Position numbers and translations under genes: made by a program
Source of the DNA: Acanthopleura granulata
Lineage: Eukaryota > Mollusca > Polyplacophora > Chitonida > Chitonidae
Length of the DNA: 64,000 bases
Reading direction: 5' to 3'
Assembly: GCA_016165875.1 (NCBI GenBank)
Contig: JABBOT010000004.1
Location: forward strand, 2,356,001 to 2,420,000
Notes under the pieces: generated by a model
Told to the model about the DNA's origin: nothing
The model's database searches: none
The model's input: the letters and a program-made list of their open reading frames with translations, nothing else
Shown: piece by piece, positions 48,650 through 61,240 of the stretch
Position numbering within the stretch: position 1 is the stretch's first letter
Layout: each line of letters opens with the position of its first letter

Positions 48650-48880
48650 CTAGTATGGTACGTACATATGGCTTGATGTGCCATCAAATAAATTAGACGG
48701 GGCAGGGTGTGGGGCAATTATCTCTGAATGCGAACGCCCGTTTGTCTATATAGCTAACTGGTAAAAGTTTATGTAGCTGGACACCATATGGCTTGATGTG
48801 TAGCAGAAATTAGCCGGAGCAGAAGCTTGGGACCGCCCTGGGTCGTGGTACGGCCCCCATTAGCGTGTATCAGTCGCTGT
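48650..48880. repeat. Extra subterminal repeats inside the right Polinton end
   Basis: The phrase tatggcttgatgtg occurs twice (48667 and 48787). A diverged TIR-like block (ggtaaaagtttatgtagctgg) is at about 48760-48780. The right end therefore carries at least one more diverged repeat than the left. Confidence 0.55.
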
Positions 48881-48881
48881 C

Positions 48882-49135
48882 GAGGGTGGTGGGCTTTTTT
48901 TCTGAATTCGGACGCCCTTTCTCGCACGTAAACAATTGCCAAAAAGTTGTGTAGCTGGGTGCGCGTTTGGTGCACAAAAAGCCTCCCCCCCGCCTCCGGA
49001 CCGGCGAGGGCCCTGCAGGTAGTCTCTTTTTGCTTTTTTGGACGCTCGTTAGCCTACATGAATATTTGCCAAAAAGTTATGTAGCTGGGAAGCTTTTTTG
49101 GCTACATAAAATTGGTGCATTCGCCCTCTGCTGCT
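48882..49135 (-). repeat. Right terminal inverted repeat of the Polinton
   Basis: Partner of 37147-37438. The outermost shared block is cataaaattggtgcattcgc. The element end is placed at ctgctgct (49135). This gives AG...CT termini, as is usual for Polintons, but the last ten bases are only loosely matched. Confidence 0.9.
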
Positions 49136-49369
49136 AAAGTACATATATACGTATAGACCTAAACCTGCATTAATGTATATCATACATTTATTCCATTAAT
49201 GTTTTGATTTTATTTTTAAATTAATTTTTTTTATTTCTTTGTATTTTTTAAATTATTTTTACTATTATTTTGTTGTTGTTGTTATTAGAGCTTTGTGGTT
49301 AATTAGCGATCTACTCATGGGGGTGGGGGGTCTCACTTCAGGAAAATGTGGAACCACATAATTTATCCT

Positions 49370-50430
49370 TTAGGCCCCGAGTGTAAAATTCTATCCCAGC
49401 GCGTTAGGCTAGGGTGACCCTAAACTGCCATAAATGAGTTCTCAGACTTTTGGGACACTGAGAGATTGTATATAAAGAGTACTGAGCTGTTAACATGGTG
49501 AACTTTTTAAAGGATTAAAATCTCGGGTTACGCGTATAAATGTCTATCCAAGCACTTTAGACGAGGGTTCTGGGGCCGATAAACCTTTCAAAAGATTAAA
49601 ACTGGGCGTTTCGAGTGAGTGCGTGCTTGGGGATCAACGTCGTACTTAATTATATTTCAGTTATGACGACGATGAGTCTTTGGGGTGTGTGCATGTATAT
49701 AGTGTGTCTTCTTGTGGCAAGATGAGTCCATGCTGTCAAAGTGCTGCCGCCACTGGAACATCATGCCGATGACACCAGACATGACATCCCACTCAGTCAC
49801 ATTATACTGACACCAGGCCGACCACCCCTGTTTCCTTGCTGTAGCCCCTCAACGCTGAGCGCCAAGCGAGGCAGGAACAAGTACCATTTTTAAAGTCTTT
49901 GGTATGACCCGACCAGGGCTTGAACCTGTATCTCCCGACCTCAGTGGGCGCTTCGAGTATTAAAGTATATCCGGAAATATGCGACGGTCCAGGGGCCTCC
50001 AAGGACCTGGAATATCCGCGAGCATTGATTACCTTAGGTCAGTTCTCCACGATTTGGGGCGCAGAGAGGGGATATAAGGAGTAATGAGTGAGTTGAATGA
50101 CACGGCAAATAAACGTTTTAAAAGATTAAAATTGGGCTCTTTGAGTATTTAAATCCATCCGGAAATATCATGTGAGTGTCCAGGGGCCGCCAAGGCGGTA
50201 GACGAGTTCTCGGCCATTTGGGGACAATGAGGGTCACGATGTAAGGAATACTTAGCCATTAAATGACGCGGCGACTAAACGTTTTACAGGATTAAAATTC
50301 AGCGCTTCCACTACAAAAGTCTATCCAGGTACTTTAAGTGAGGGTCCAGTCCCGGGGCGCCTTGATTGCTGTATATGAGTTCTCAGTCATTTTACAACCT
50401 TTACAACCTTCATAAAGAGCCTTACTGATT
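49370..50430. repeat. Diverged tandem repeat, unit about 165-185 bp
   Basis: The phrases gattaaaa...gggcgcttcgag, gtccaggggccgccaag and gagttctcggccatttggg recur in order. Copies run at about 49380-49600, 49940-50125, 50125-50295 and a partial to 50430. A family 2 SINE interrupts the array between the first and second parts. It begins about 240 bp outside the Polinton. Confidence 0.65.
49716..49945 (-). mobile_element. SINE family 2 copy inserted in the tandem repeat
   Basis: Minus copy (gtggcaagatgagtccatg ... gagcgccaagcgaggcagga ... gcttgaacctgtatctcccg). The repeat sequence gggcgtttcgag before it resumes as gggcgcttcgag after it. Confidence 0.7.
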
Positions 50431-52149
50431 GACAGAAAACGAAAAATATTAAAATTGTTAATGTGACTTTAAATACTTTCTTACTTCAAGTTATTTGTCA
50501 AAACCAATTCTAAAGATGGGCATATAGGTCGATCCTGAACAAAAGGCAAAGTAAAAGTTGGACAAAACCTTGCGAAGAAATTGTGACCAACGGGCCAACT
50601 GGACCAATGTTTTAAAAAATTTAAAACGGGTCGAAGGAACTCTACGGATAAAGAAAGTAGATCATGGTCATCTCCAAGCAATTATAAAGTCAGCAGGTAA
50701 ACCTATAGGTGATCACTACATAGACTAAAACCATCACCTGAGTGTTCCAATTCAATTACTTCCAGTTACTCCCGTGCAGTTGCTTCCCATGGCCAAATGC
50801 TCAATTTCGCTCCTATCCATTCGCATGAAACATTTACTCCGGCCTTAAACCAATGCACCATTAGATCTTCTCATGTAGTCACTTCAAGTTGCACCCAATG
50901 CCCAAACTTCCTGTTGCCCAGAGTTGAAATCTTAGGCGAATCTAAAATTTTGACGGATATTCTTTACACATGACGGTAGATACATTTAACAGCCTAGCTC
51001 AAACAATATTTCAGCTTATAATGACAAAAGTTGTCCTTGTCTCAGTCGAGGGGGTAGTGGTTTCGTGGGTAACCTACATCGCCTGAATGCATAACCCAGA
51101 GGTAAATGAAGTTAATGCTTTAAGTATCTAGTCTTCCTCAGAGGAGGCTTTTTTTTACTTTTCAAAGAAACCAGGCGCCGTCAGTTGACTTACTGCAACT
51201 TTCAACCACATATATGTCCAATAAATTTCTTGTTTGCGACGAATCACTGCTTGAACGTTTATGAAATATTTTCTTTTTCGATTTCTACAAAGCTTTACAC
51301 CGGATATTCCTTTGGGAGCCTGTTTTGAAGGCTGTTTTAGAAACAGGTTTTATCGAACGCTCGTGTGTTTTACGAGTGGCATGCGAATGTCAGTTTTGGC
51401 GCTTAGTTTCAGGCAATGCTCATTTCCATTTCAAGGCTTAATCCCCTTACTGGTAAATATTACGAAGTAGATTGAACATTAAAAATGGAATAAAAATCGT
51501 CCTTAAAGAAGAGGGAAGGATGACACAAAAGAAGTCGACAACCAGTTTATGAAAGTGTACTGATGAGACACGCTTTCTAGATATTGTGGACCTTGCTAAT
51601 ACTGAAGAACCAAAAATATTAAGAAGAGGACAAGTTGGCGCCAGGGATACGATGGAAACGGATGCCAAATTCCATACACTCTCAAGTCATTTTACGTTTT
51701 CTACCAGCCATTGTACAGTAATTCTAAGTGGACCATTAGAAATGGCTATAAGGTCGCTTACGTTTTCCACCTTTTTGTTTTAGGTAGATATGAAACTCTC
51801 TTTTGACTATGTCCCTTGCAAATACTGCTTCTTTATTATTTGGTATTCTTATCAAGTCATTTCTAATAACTAAACGTGAAGTTTTGCCACCAGACTGTAA
51901 GCAGACTTTGGGCTGACCACTAACTGAAAACTGGGTCATCAGACAAACGAATGGTTTCCGTATAAACAGGCACATCTAGCTCAACTTTGTTTGCGTGTAT
52001 GCATTGTAGATATGTTTATATTTTGCAAACCGCATAAAAGTAATGTAATGTATATGTATATGTCTGCAAACTAAGTAAAAAAAACACACACAAAAAAGGT
52101 GACTTACCCGGACTCGAGCTCGCGACCTTCCTGTCCAAACAAAACTTAC
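50431..52149. other. No gene recognised
   Basis: Open frames such as 50481-50681 (-) and 51736-51975 (-) have ordinary amino-acid composition but no recognisable motif or splice framework. They may be relics of older elements. Confidence 0.35.
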
Positions 52150-52425
52150 ATTTATTTATTTATTTATTTGATTGGTATTTTACGCCACGCTCTAAAATAT
52201 TTCACTTATACGACGGCAACCAGCATTATGATGGGAGGAAAGAGGGAAGATCTCGAGGAAAAAACCACCGCCACACTCAGGTAGCTAGAAGACCTTCCAA
52301 CGCACGGCCGGAGAGGAAGCCAGAAAGAGCTGGACTTGAACTGACAGCGACCGCATTGGGGGGAGACTCCTGGGTCATTGCGCTACGGTAGCGTTCTAAC
52401 CGACTGAGCCACGCCTCCCCCTCCC
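52150..52425 (-). mobile_element. SINE family 1, full-length copy
   Basis: Minus copy with a four-unit attt tail, ttgattggtattttacgcc, central domain and head ctaaccgactgagccacgcc. Confidence 0.88.
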
Positions 52426-54210
52426 CAACTTATACTACGTGCATATAAGTGCTAAGCACTGCACTAAAGACGCATAACAGGAAAAAACCACACTCATATT
52501 TGTTCAAATATTATACATGTATATATTTGTTCACAGAGTTCTTGTAAACCAAAACGAAAAAGTCGCTTTAATCATGAAAGAAGCTTTGCTCTCTTTTTGC
52601 ACAAAGGTTAGAAGAATTGAACGAATGAATGAATCATTTTGGCTCAACACTACGTCAGTATCTCAGCCATATCGTGACGAGAACATATTCAAACCAAGTA
52701 TCTACATACAAGTACTATGCAACTTTTGTTCTGAGGTACAACTTCCTTCATCCCTAAATCAGGACTTTCAAAAGGGAACTGAAACTGCATCAAATTGACC
52801 AAAATGGACCTTGTGCATTTTCAGTTCACCATAACATCTATAATGCTACCAACATTAACACATGTTATATAATTTCACTCATGTTTCACGCCTTACTCAG
52901 ACCTCCTTTATAAGGCGTATGACCGGTTCACCTACAATAGCCCTTATGCCAAATCAAAAAAAAAAAAAAAAAAACAAAGAAAAGAAAAAAACAAGCCACC
53001 CCCCCCCCGAAAAAAACAACAACAAAACAACAACAAAATAACAAAACAAACCAACACAAAACAAACAAACAACAGCACATGCATGTATGCTCGCTACGCA
53101 TAAAAATCAAATGAATGTAGGCCTATATCATGTTAGTTTCTAATTCAGATTTGTCTAATTTTACGGCCCTATGGATCATCAGTTTGTAAACAATGCACAG
53201 ACCTGCATGTACAACAATGATTTAATTCAAACTTTATGTTATTGGGCAGAAGTGACAGATAATTCTCTACAGTGGATAGAAATATAATCTGACAAAATCA
53301 GTTGAACCTCAAAGGAAAACATAAACCAACTGATAAGCTGACATCTGTGTTGGTCTGTTACTTCTTAGGCGTTAGGCCTACATATCACCAGAAATAACAA
53401 GCTCGATATCACGCATATTTCCTAGACGTCTGTGAACTGCCTGTCACCTTTTTCGCCTGGTAATGTAAACAGAAAATGTTCCTCAGATCAGTTTTCGTAG
53501 TTCGGATTGAAACAGAAGTACCCGTTAAACAGAAAATCGAAAGAAAGTTTCTGAAAGTCGGCAAGGCGTGCACAGAAGGTTGCGTTTTAATGGTTTAAAC
53601 AAAAAAATTGCAGTTATTCTGCGGTACTCAGAACTTTAACAAAGATGGGTTAGGCTTACCCTACCTATTTTTCCCTAGTACAGTACGTGACAGTGCAACA
53701 GGATAACATTTTACAACTGACCCTTGAAAATCAGAGCAAGGCTTCGTGAGCTAAGGGAAGTAACCCAGATTGACGTCCGGTTTTGACAATAATTTAGAAA
53801 AGGCGAAAGTGTTAGATATTCAGTCCTAGCACTTTACCCCAAGTAAGAGTGAAAGTAAATTTATTCGCTCTCATCCATTAGTTTCGGATATCGTAGCTGT
53901 TTTCTTAGCTGTGTTCTATGCGAAGAAATGAAGCTGTGTCTCAGTTAAAGTTCACGAGAAATCAGCTGATGTCACGGAATATGGCGCCCTATCAGATCTG
54001 AAAATGATAGTGACAGACAACATCGCTGAAGCCAGGTGTCGGTACGTTATATTTTTCAGTGCAATTCTTTAACACTGGTATTACTCATATATCCATGGGT
54101 AATCTGTTGGATGTTTTTCATATATATGTATATATATATATATATATATATGTATTCATATATTTGTGTTGCTGCATATGTGGTGCATTTCTCTAATCTT
54201 TGTGTACCAG
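52426..54210. other. Non-coding with simple repeats
   Basis: A 20-A run, a C run and a long A/C-rich low-complexity tract lie at 52956-53080. A (TA)n microsatellite is at 54121-54151. No exon was supported. Confidence 0.5.
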
Positions 54211-54944
54211 AATTTAAAAATAATACGTGTACACGAGTCCATTTAGATGGCTATGGACAGGATCTTATGCTTAATTTGGTTGTTCAGTCAGTCCCATTCT
54301 CACATCCTCCTGCAGAAGGGATAATTCATATGGGGTAGGTAGGGAAAAAATAATGAACAATAGCAATCTATTGGAGTGTCATGGTGTCAGTTTTTAAAGT
54401 ACATGTATGAAACGAGTGAAATAAATCTAGACAGTGCAGCCTTTGAAATCAGGTTTTGCTTCTGGCTGTGAGCTGACTCACCCATGTTAAATTACCACCT
54501 TTAGCAAAACAGCCTGGCGTTAGGCCCATGACACTTGATCCCTTGTTTCCAGTTATAATGTTTTGGAAAACTGGTGTCTCTTTGTGCCAAAAAAATGAAA
54601 TCATGAGTGGCAGTGGGGGTTTAAAATCATGTGCAGGCAGCGACAGGGGGAAAAAGGTATCAGTGGTGAATCTCCTTAGCTCTTGAACTTGAACAGCTCT
54701 TGTCGTATCACTGGAGATATGTTGTGCTGTGATGTCTAGGCAGTGGATCTCATGATCATGCCAAGAATTCACCTTTTGTTCTACTTGCCAAGAGCTTTGC
54801 AGTCATAGGTAGAGTACCATTTCCACCAATTTAGGTCAAAATTCTCATTTGTTTTTGGTATCTTCTAGCTCAAGTTCACGAGGCTGGTGTGTTTCTGAAG
54901 GATTACACTTCAAGTCTTTCCATTCTTTAGCTTTTGGCACCTGA
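54211..54944 (+). CDS. Two putative exons of an unrecognised gene
   Basis: The first candidate is 54211-54334: acceptor tgtgtaccag, donor GG|GTAGGT, 40 codons including LDGYGQDLMLNLVVQSVPFS. The second is 54869-54944: acceptor tatcttctag, ending in TGA. Phase 2 at the donor matches one base at the second start, so they join in frame and close on a stop. The reading frame before 54211 needs one base from an upstream exon that I did not find. I do not recognise the protein. Confidence 0.3.
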
Positions 54945-57900
54945 AGACTCTTGAAACCAAAGCATACAGTTATAAGTCATAAGCTCTCTCATCAATACAT
55001 ATGAAGTAGTGAGATAGGCTGGGCCAGAATAACATTTATTATGGGGTTGTAGAGTTAAAAATTAACCACAAAATGACTGCATGATGAATAGATCCAGCAG
55101 CTCTGTATGGAGTCTGCACATCCTCCCATATATTAGCTCAGTGGCTCTATATGAAGTCTACACATCCTTCCTCATATTATCTGGCTTCAGTTAAATAAAG
55201 GAAAATGTATATTCTAACTGGCCTACTGTTTATTTTCATCTATATGTAAATGTATAGCTTATAGTAGATGCCGTGAATTTGAATCAAAGGCGTGACTAAA
55301 CTTCCACTGGCCTTTTACCAGTGGGACAGTGTTAATTACACATCCTGAGCAGAAGGATAGATTTTAAGATATCTACATCTGTGTTATGCCAGTTGACCCT
55401 GACAGGTAACAGTACATGTATCAACAGTCACACCTGAATGCCTCCTGAATGGAGTCCTAAAGACTTATTACAAGTAAACGCCATACAGCTTTCACTTCAC
55501 ATCATTCCAGCCCCTGGCTAGTGATGCAACATTGCCAGATTCAGTCACGTACACAGTATGCACATTTAGCTAGAAGTAACAGATGAAATACGACTGCATC
55601 ACCAACATGACCAGTTACAGTTAAGGTCAGTTCTTTCATAGCAGTGCACTAAAACTTGCATGTAACAGTATTATATATTCCTTAAATGCTTTCAGGCTAT
55701 AACAGTCATTTATTCCTTTTTTGGGGGGGGGGGCAAAGAATCATAAATAAGGTTGTTTATTATGTGTCAGAAACTCAGAATTCTTTATTGCTTTACCACT
55801 GGCTATTATTATGCTGCTTGGATTTGATGTTATTTACTAGGAAGAATGAATAAATTATTTTACAAAGATAAATGGGTTTGAAATAACTGAAAAGCCAAAA
55901 AATGTGCTTTACACAATCATATGGTTATCAAATTTGTTGTTTCATTTTGTGTAAACTGCATTCACATTACAGCACTTATTTACATATACGTATGTTCATT
56001 GTAATTGATTTTATTTTCTATGGCCCTGACCATTTTATGTTACTGTGATTGAATTATTGCTAATTATACATGTACCAGTTTACACCTTTGTAAAGTGTAC
56101 ATGGACAGCTTACGTGCATACATGATTTTCTATGGCCCTGATCAGTGTATGTTTCTGTGATTAAATCATTGCTAACATCTACAAGCTTACATGTTTGTAA
56201 AGTGTACATTCACAGCTGACATGGTGTACATTTACCTGTAGATTTCAGTTCAAAGGTGGAAGAATTAGGTATTAAAGAATCAGTCTGATATACGGTTATA
56301 CATTTAAAGTTGTAGGGAATCGGAGATATATATATATATGTACATGCATGCATACATACATGTGACTGGTGTGTTTATCTCACTTGGCCCTTATACATAA
56401 GGAATGTGGCGATGGGTAGGGGTTTCCCTGTGGTATTTTTCCGTGAATTTACTTTTTGTACATTCCAATAAATCAAGATTTATTGCTGTTTAAGCCAAAT
56501 AGCAGTATTCCTTTTAGTGTTGTTAACAGTACTAGTATATGTGGAGAATTGTCCAATTAGGCCATCGGGGCCTTTTGGGTCAAGTGGATAGTGTGATAGC
56601 GTGATACAGTGACGAATAAATTACATGTAGACAGTAGACCTGGACCTCAAGTCCTTAACATTTTCTAAACAAAAATTTTAAATTTGAGCACAGCAATGCA
56701 GTGCCTTATTATGACAGAAGCATTCAGTCGTGTTAAAGTAGGGTGTTGATAATTCTGTGAAAATGAAATTCGATACTACGACATGCATAAGTTATAGTCT
56801 GAGTAGGCAGAACAATGCCATCACTACATGTATGCTTTCTTGTAAATATGGAGAATACAAACAATGCGAAATTACTACATGTACTACATGTATGCATATT
56901 TTTTTAAAATATATGTTGGGGGGGGGGGTGGTGGTGTTTTTTTGTTATGCTTTCACCATACTAAAAAAAAAATTTCATAGTGTTCAGCTTTATTTGAGTG
57001 GAGGAAGCCAGACATATCTGGGAGGAAGCTGCTTGAGTTTGCCCTGAATAGGAATCACCAACACACATTAACATGCAATTTACAGTTGATAACTTCATTC
57101 ACATGCTCCATATAAATATCATTATAAAGTTGATTAGAAGATTTTCATATTCGACTAGTAAGTATAACCTGTATTAATAGTACAGTAGGTGATAGGACTG
57201 TATCATAGGAATGTGTTTTAATTCTCTATTGAAAGCAGAAATTCTGATTTTGGCTATACACATGTATCATATTTTTATCAGCACACTTTTGGATGTGGAG
57301 ACGGGAGTGGGCTGACCATGCTTTGGATAGATAATGAAAAGTGCTTGCATGATAGAAGTACTACAAGTTCAGGTTAATGACACTATAAAATTCCGGTCAG
57401 AGCCATTTGCCTAGTCATTCCAGAAAACTGCAAGTCATGACCCAGTTTTGTTGTTATCTGTATTTGCAAGTGAAGCAGGATCTGTGTAATCAGGTCAACT
57501 TCACAGCTTAAATAAGATGTTACACTATGTAGCCTACATACAGGTGTACACACATGTAAACTGTGTACATCATGCATGCATAATTCATTATATTTGTTCT
57601 AATTGCGGGTTTGCCTTCCATCATTGTCTATATACATACAGTTGTACGTGTGCATGTTATATAGATGAGTTATCTGTGCACAATAATTTTATACATGTGT
57701 GTGTTCACATGCATGGATAGTCATTGAGACATCTTTACTTTGTATGAAGGGTTGGAGGGATTTACCAATAGGAAGTAAAAAATCATAGTGTTCATGTATT
57801 TCATGAGGACTATTTTTTTTTATTTTTTTTATGGAAACATGCATTTTTGCAAGGGGATTCTCTGAATATGCAAAACATGGTGTTTAGGAAGTGTACATGT

Positions 57901-58144
57901 TTACAAAGCAGGTTTTCTTTATACATTTTTGCATTGTATATATATAGGGCCTTCATACTGTAGTGGGACTGTGCCTTTTTTCACAACATGTTTTATGCCC
58001 GACCTGACCTTAACATATTCAGTGGCAAGCATAGACTCAAGCTGCCAAATTTGACCTAGTTAAACTGGTACTATAAAGGCACTATAAAATAACCTAAAGC
58101 TTAATGTAATCCTGCCTTCCAAATGAAATATTTTCCTAAGATTA
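54945..58144. other. No gene recognised; small local duplications
   Basis: A 113-bp tandem duplication lies at about 56010-56235 (ttctatggccctga at about 56015 and 56128). A degenerate 50-60-bp doubling is at about 55088-55190. G-runs are at 55722 and 56917. No convincing exon was found. Confidence 0.45.
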
Positions 58145-58392
58145 TTTATTTATTTATTTGATTGATGCTTTAGACTGTACTCAAGAATATTTCACTTATT
58201 TGAAGGCAACCAGCATTATGGTAGGAGGAAAGCCTGTGGTAAACTCCTGACCATCCGCAGGATGCTGTCAGACCTTCCCACATATGGCTGGAGAGGAAGC
58301 CAGCATGAGCTGGACTTGAACCCACAGCTACCACATTGGTGGAAGGCTTCTGGGTCATTGCACTGTGCTAACCCAATAAGCGACTCAACCAC
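58145..58392 (-). mobile_element. SINE family 1, full-length copy
   Basis: Minus copy: tail tttatttatttatttgattg, aagaatatttcacttatttg, central domain, B-box-like gacttgaacccacag, head ctaacccaataagcgactc. Confidence 0.85.
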
Positions 58393-58618
58393 TGAAGTCC
58401 CATTTCATAAGATTAAGATAACTGTCAAATTCAGGCAAGATATACCACATAGTCTTTGGTGAAATTTTAGATTATTTTTCAAAGCTTCCCCATTCAAGGC
58501 CAGTTTTCAATGCGATGCAACGTCATAAAATAGAACACTACTTGTATAACCATTTGCACCGATCGCTGGACAGCATGGATGCTACAGTGCTGCATGATAG
58601 TTCTGTTTTTATTTGCAG

Positions 58619-58843
58619 TTTGAAGTCATTTTAAACCAATTTGGTTTGCCAGTAAATTTGTCTTCCCTGTCACTCTCTGTTTACCAAACGGCTTATCAGT
58701 CTTGCACCTTAGGCGATATTTGCACAGATGAACTGATAAATCTTGTTTATGAAGGGCTGACTGAATTTATTGATGTGACTGAAGAAAAAAAAAACAACAA
58801 AATATTTGAGTCATTAGATACATGTACAAGCTCAGGTGACTGA
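58619..58843 (+). CDS. Putative terminal exon of an unrecognised gene
   Basis: A strong acceptor (tttttatttgcag) is followed by 74 codons and a TGA. The peptide begins FEVILNQFGLPVNLSSLSLS and ends acidic (EFIDVTEEKKNNKIFESLDT). The composition is protein-like. No upstream partner exon was fixed and the product is unknown. Confidence 0.3.
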   Translation, partial: FEVILNQFGLPVNLSSLSLSVYQTAYQSCTLGDICTDELINLVYEGLTEFIDVTEEKKNNKIFESLDTCTSSGD

Positions 58844-59435
58844 ACATTCCTGTGAGATGCACGTTCAGATTTATCCACGGAAGAACCTTCAAGTCTTTTT
58901 CCTCTTATTCTTTTTTACGGGATGTGGTGAATAGCTGGTTCAAAACTGACAAGTTCTGTGATAAAAACAACATGGAAAAACAACAAACATCTGCATTGTT
59001 ATATGGTAACACATGTCATACAAAAAGAAATTAAAGTTTTCTGAAATAAACCCTAGATCATAAATGAGAAAATGTATGGCCAATCTTAAAATATTTTGAG
59101 TTGCCTTGGTGTAGCCTGAACAACTGCTTCCTATGTGGATCAATTGAAACAGTTCTATTTTTACTTAACTTAATTTCAAATTGGAACTTCCTTTTCTTGA
59201 TAAGATAATACCAAGCACATAGTATAAAGGAACACAAAAATTAACCAAAATTGGGTTTTCTGTTTGAGAGATGAATAAACTATGGCTGCTTTTATACTTG
59301 TAACAAGTCAGGTAAAAAAAAAAACAACAAAAAAGAGCTCTTTTTACGTTGAAGAAAAGATTAATATTTACAAACAGGTTTGTGCTATATACTGTAGGTA
59401 TATGTACTTACGTCTTTGTGACCCCTGCATTGATC

Positions 59436-59680
59436 TAGTGGTTAGAGCACTTGCCTCAAGGTTGGGAGATCCAGGATTAACGTAAGAATGGAACTTTTTG
59501 CTGCCTCGCTTGGTACTGAGAGGTTAGAGCAAGGAAGCAGGACTGGTTGGCTCGGTGTCATATTTTGACTGGGTAGGATGTCATGTCTGATGCCTTCTGC
59601 ATGATGCTTCAGTGGCAGCAGGACCCTGCCACAAGAAGACACAGTATATATACATGTATATCTATATATATATATATACA
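59436..59680 (+). mobile_element. SINE family 2 copy
   Basis: Forward copy with head gtggttagagcacttgcctc, gctgcctcgcttggtactg, gccttctgcatgatgcttc and a (TA)n tail at 59645-59680. Confidence 0.75.
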
Positions 59681-61017
59681 CATTCTGAAGAGGTGCAGCA
59701 CTGCGTGCAGTGGAAGGTGGCATTGTGGCGTGGCATGGCATTGATGCACGGTGTGCAGTGCACATTGGCCCATACCTAACTTAGTTCTTATCTCAGACAT
59801 ACATAGATTTGAATTTCAGTTCAATCCCAAGAAAATGTTTATAACTGTACATTTTCATGTACATGTAGAAATACCTTAAAGTACTTAACATTCTAGTGGG
59901 AAAAAGTAGTGGCTTTTAATGAGAGTAGGCCTAAGTGATAATAATCATATTACTTAATCTCTATGACATGTACAATGAAAAAAATTATGTGTTTACATCT
60001 CAGCTTATAGAGGATGACTTCACCAGCAGACATCAGATACAGAAATTTCTTATTAACCATAAATGTATCTTTGGTTACATTTAAATTAGTTTAATTGTTC
60101 ACCAAATGGTCATGATGATGAATTTTTCTCATAGGGTCGGTTGGAGTCCAACAAACAGTTTTTGAAGGATGCCCCTATATACACAAGTGAGGTATAAAAC
60201 ATTTCAACCAGGTATATGTGTATCCTTGTATGGCACTTCTACATAGTTCCTGGTGAGTCCGAGTGCTTGCAGTTGGTACCAGTGTCCTCATGAGGGAGTG
60301 ACCATCTCTCGCTTTCACCTGTGATGTCACAGTGTGACAAGTTCAACTGCTGGAGGCTTAAGACATGCCGGGTCAGGAAGTAGAGCTATGATCTTGTTCA
60401 TTCCCCAGTTATACATGTACATGTTCATCGTGGTGGTGTATGCTGTATTGCTGGGGTTGGTGCAGTTTGCTTAACAGCTCTGTTTAAAGCTGTCTGAGAT
60501 ACTCATATTGTAAAAATGGACCAAGCTTATGCAAACACTGAAAACAAAATGGTCATGGAAAACTGGTATTGACAGGAAGAGATCCAAATGCCAAAGCCCC
60601 TGCTAGATCTGTCCCTTTAACGGGTAAGGGTAAGTGCTCAAATTATTCGTGCTGGGCAGTCAGGCAACTGAGTAATCTCTCTATAGATGGCAAAATTATT
60701 ATGCAAAAATTATTTTGCCAGGTTTATTGCAGAAAGTAAACATTTTGCAATGCACCACAAGTATGTCCTTGCCAGTAACAAAATATGAAATTGCATAGTT
60801 TGCATAGAGATTGACCTGATTTTGTTGAATACAAGGGCCAAAAAAATGATCAAACATGCGGCCAAAAAAGCAGCTGAAAATTTATTACGTCAATTTCTTG
60901 TAGGTACATGCTGTCTGATACTGAGAGCTTAGTGGCCAATTCCATTTCCTTTTATTGTGTGAAGATACTGCAAGAATTTGACAGTCATTAAAAATGTTTT
61001 CTTCTTCTTTCTTACAG
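59681..61017. other. Upstream region of KEAP1 with one candidate exon
   Basis: A 57-nt exon-like segment lies at 60135-60191: acceptor tttttctcatag, donor GAG|GTATAA. It reads GRLESNKQFLKDAPIYTSE without a stop. It may be a 5' UTR exon of KEAP1 or belong to another gene. Nothing else was supported. Confidence 0.35.
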
Positions 61018-61240
61018 ATGAAGAATTCTGTTCACAGTGAAGATGACAGTTTTCCACAGGCTGGCTACCACTGGAAAAGACATTGACATGGCCAAGTCAC
61101 AGGTATGGGAAGATGGGAAAGCCCCGACATGTCTTCTCCATGAATGGTCATGAATATGAGGAGGGATTGGTTACCATGACCTCAGTAGTCAAGGAAAATT
61201 CCCTGCCAGCAGAGTTGTGACAGACTTGTGGCTGATAAGT

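Larger units (their letters stand above)
37147..49135. mobile_element. Decayed Polinton/Maverick element, about 12 kb
   Basis: The element is bounded by long inverted repeats (37147-37438 and 48882-49135). It contains remnants of the marker set of Polintons: protein-primed DNA polymerase B (motif A region), retroviral-type integrase, FtsK/HerA-type packaging ATPase and double-jelly-roll major capsid protein, plus small unassigned frames. Its GC content is clearly higher than the flanks. Nearly every large gene has stops or frameshifts, so it is an old, inactive copy. A typical intact element is 15-20 kb; this one has lost most of the polymerase and part of the integrase. No clean 6-bp target duplication is visible (atgtga on the left, aaagta on the right). 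Confidence 0.9.

Noticed and set aside
52928..53110. Open frame of mostly Phe/Val/Cys on the minus strand
   Set aside because: It is a translation of the poly-A and A/C-rich low-complexity tract.
61217..61240. GTG start eight codons before the KEAP1 ATG
   Set aside because: Animals initiate at ATG; the ATG at 61241 has a suitable context (A at -3, G at +4).
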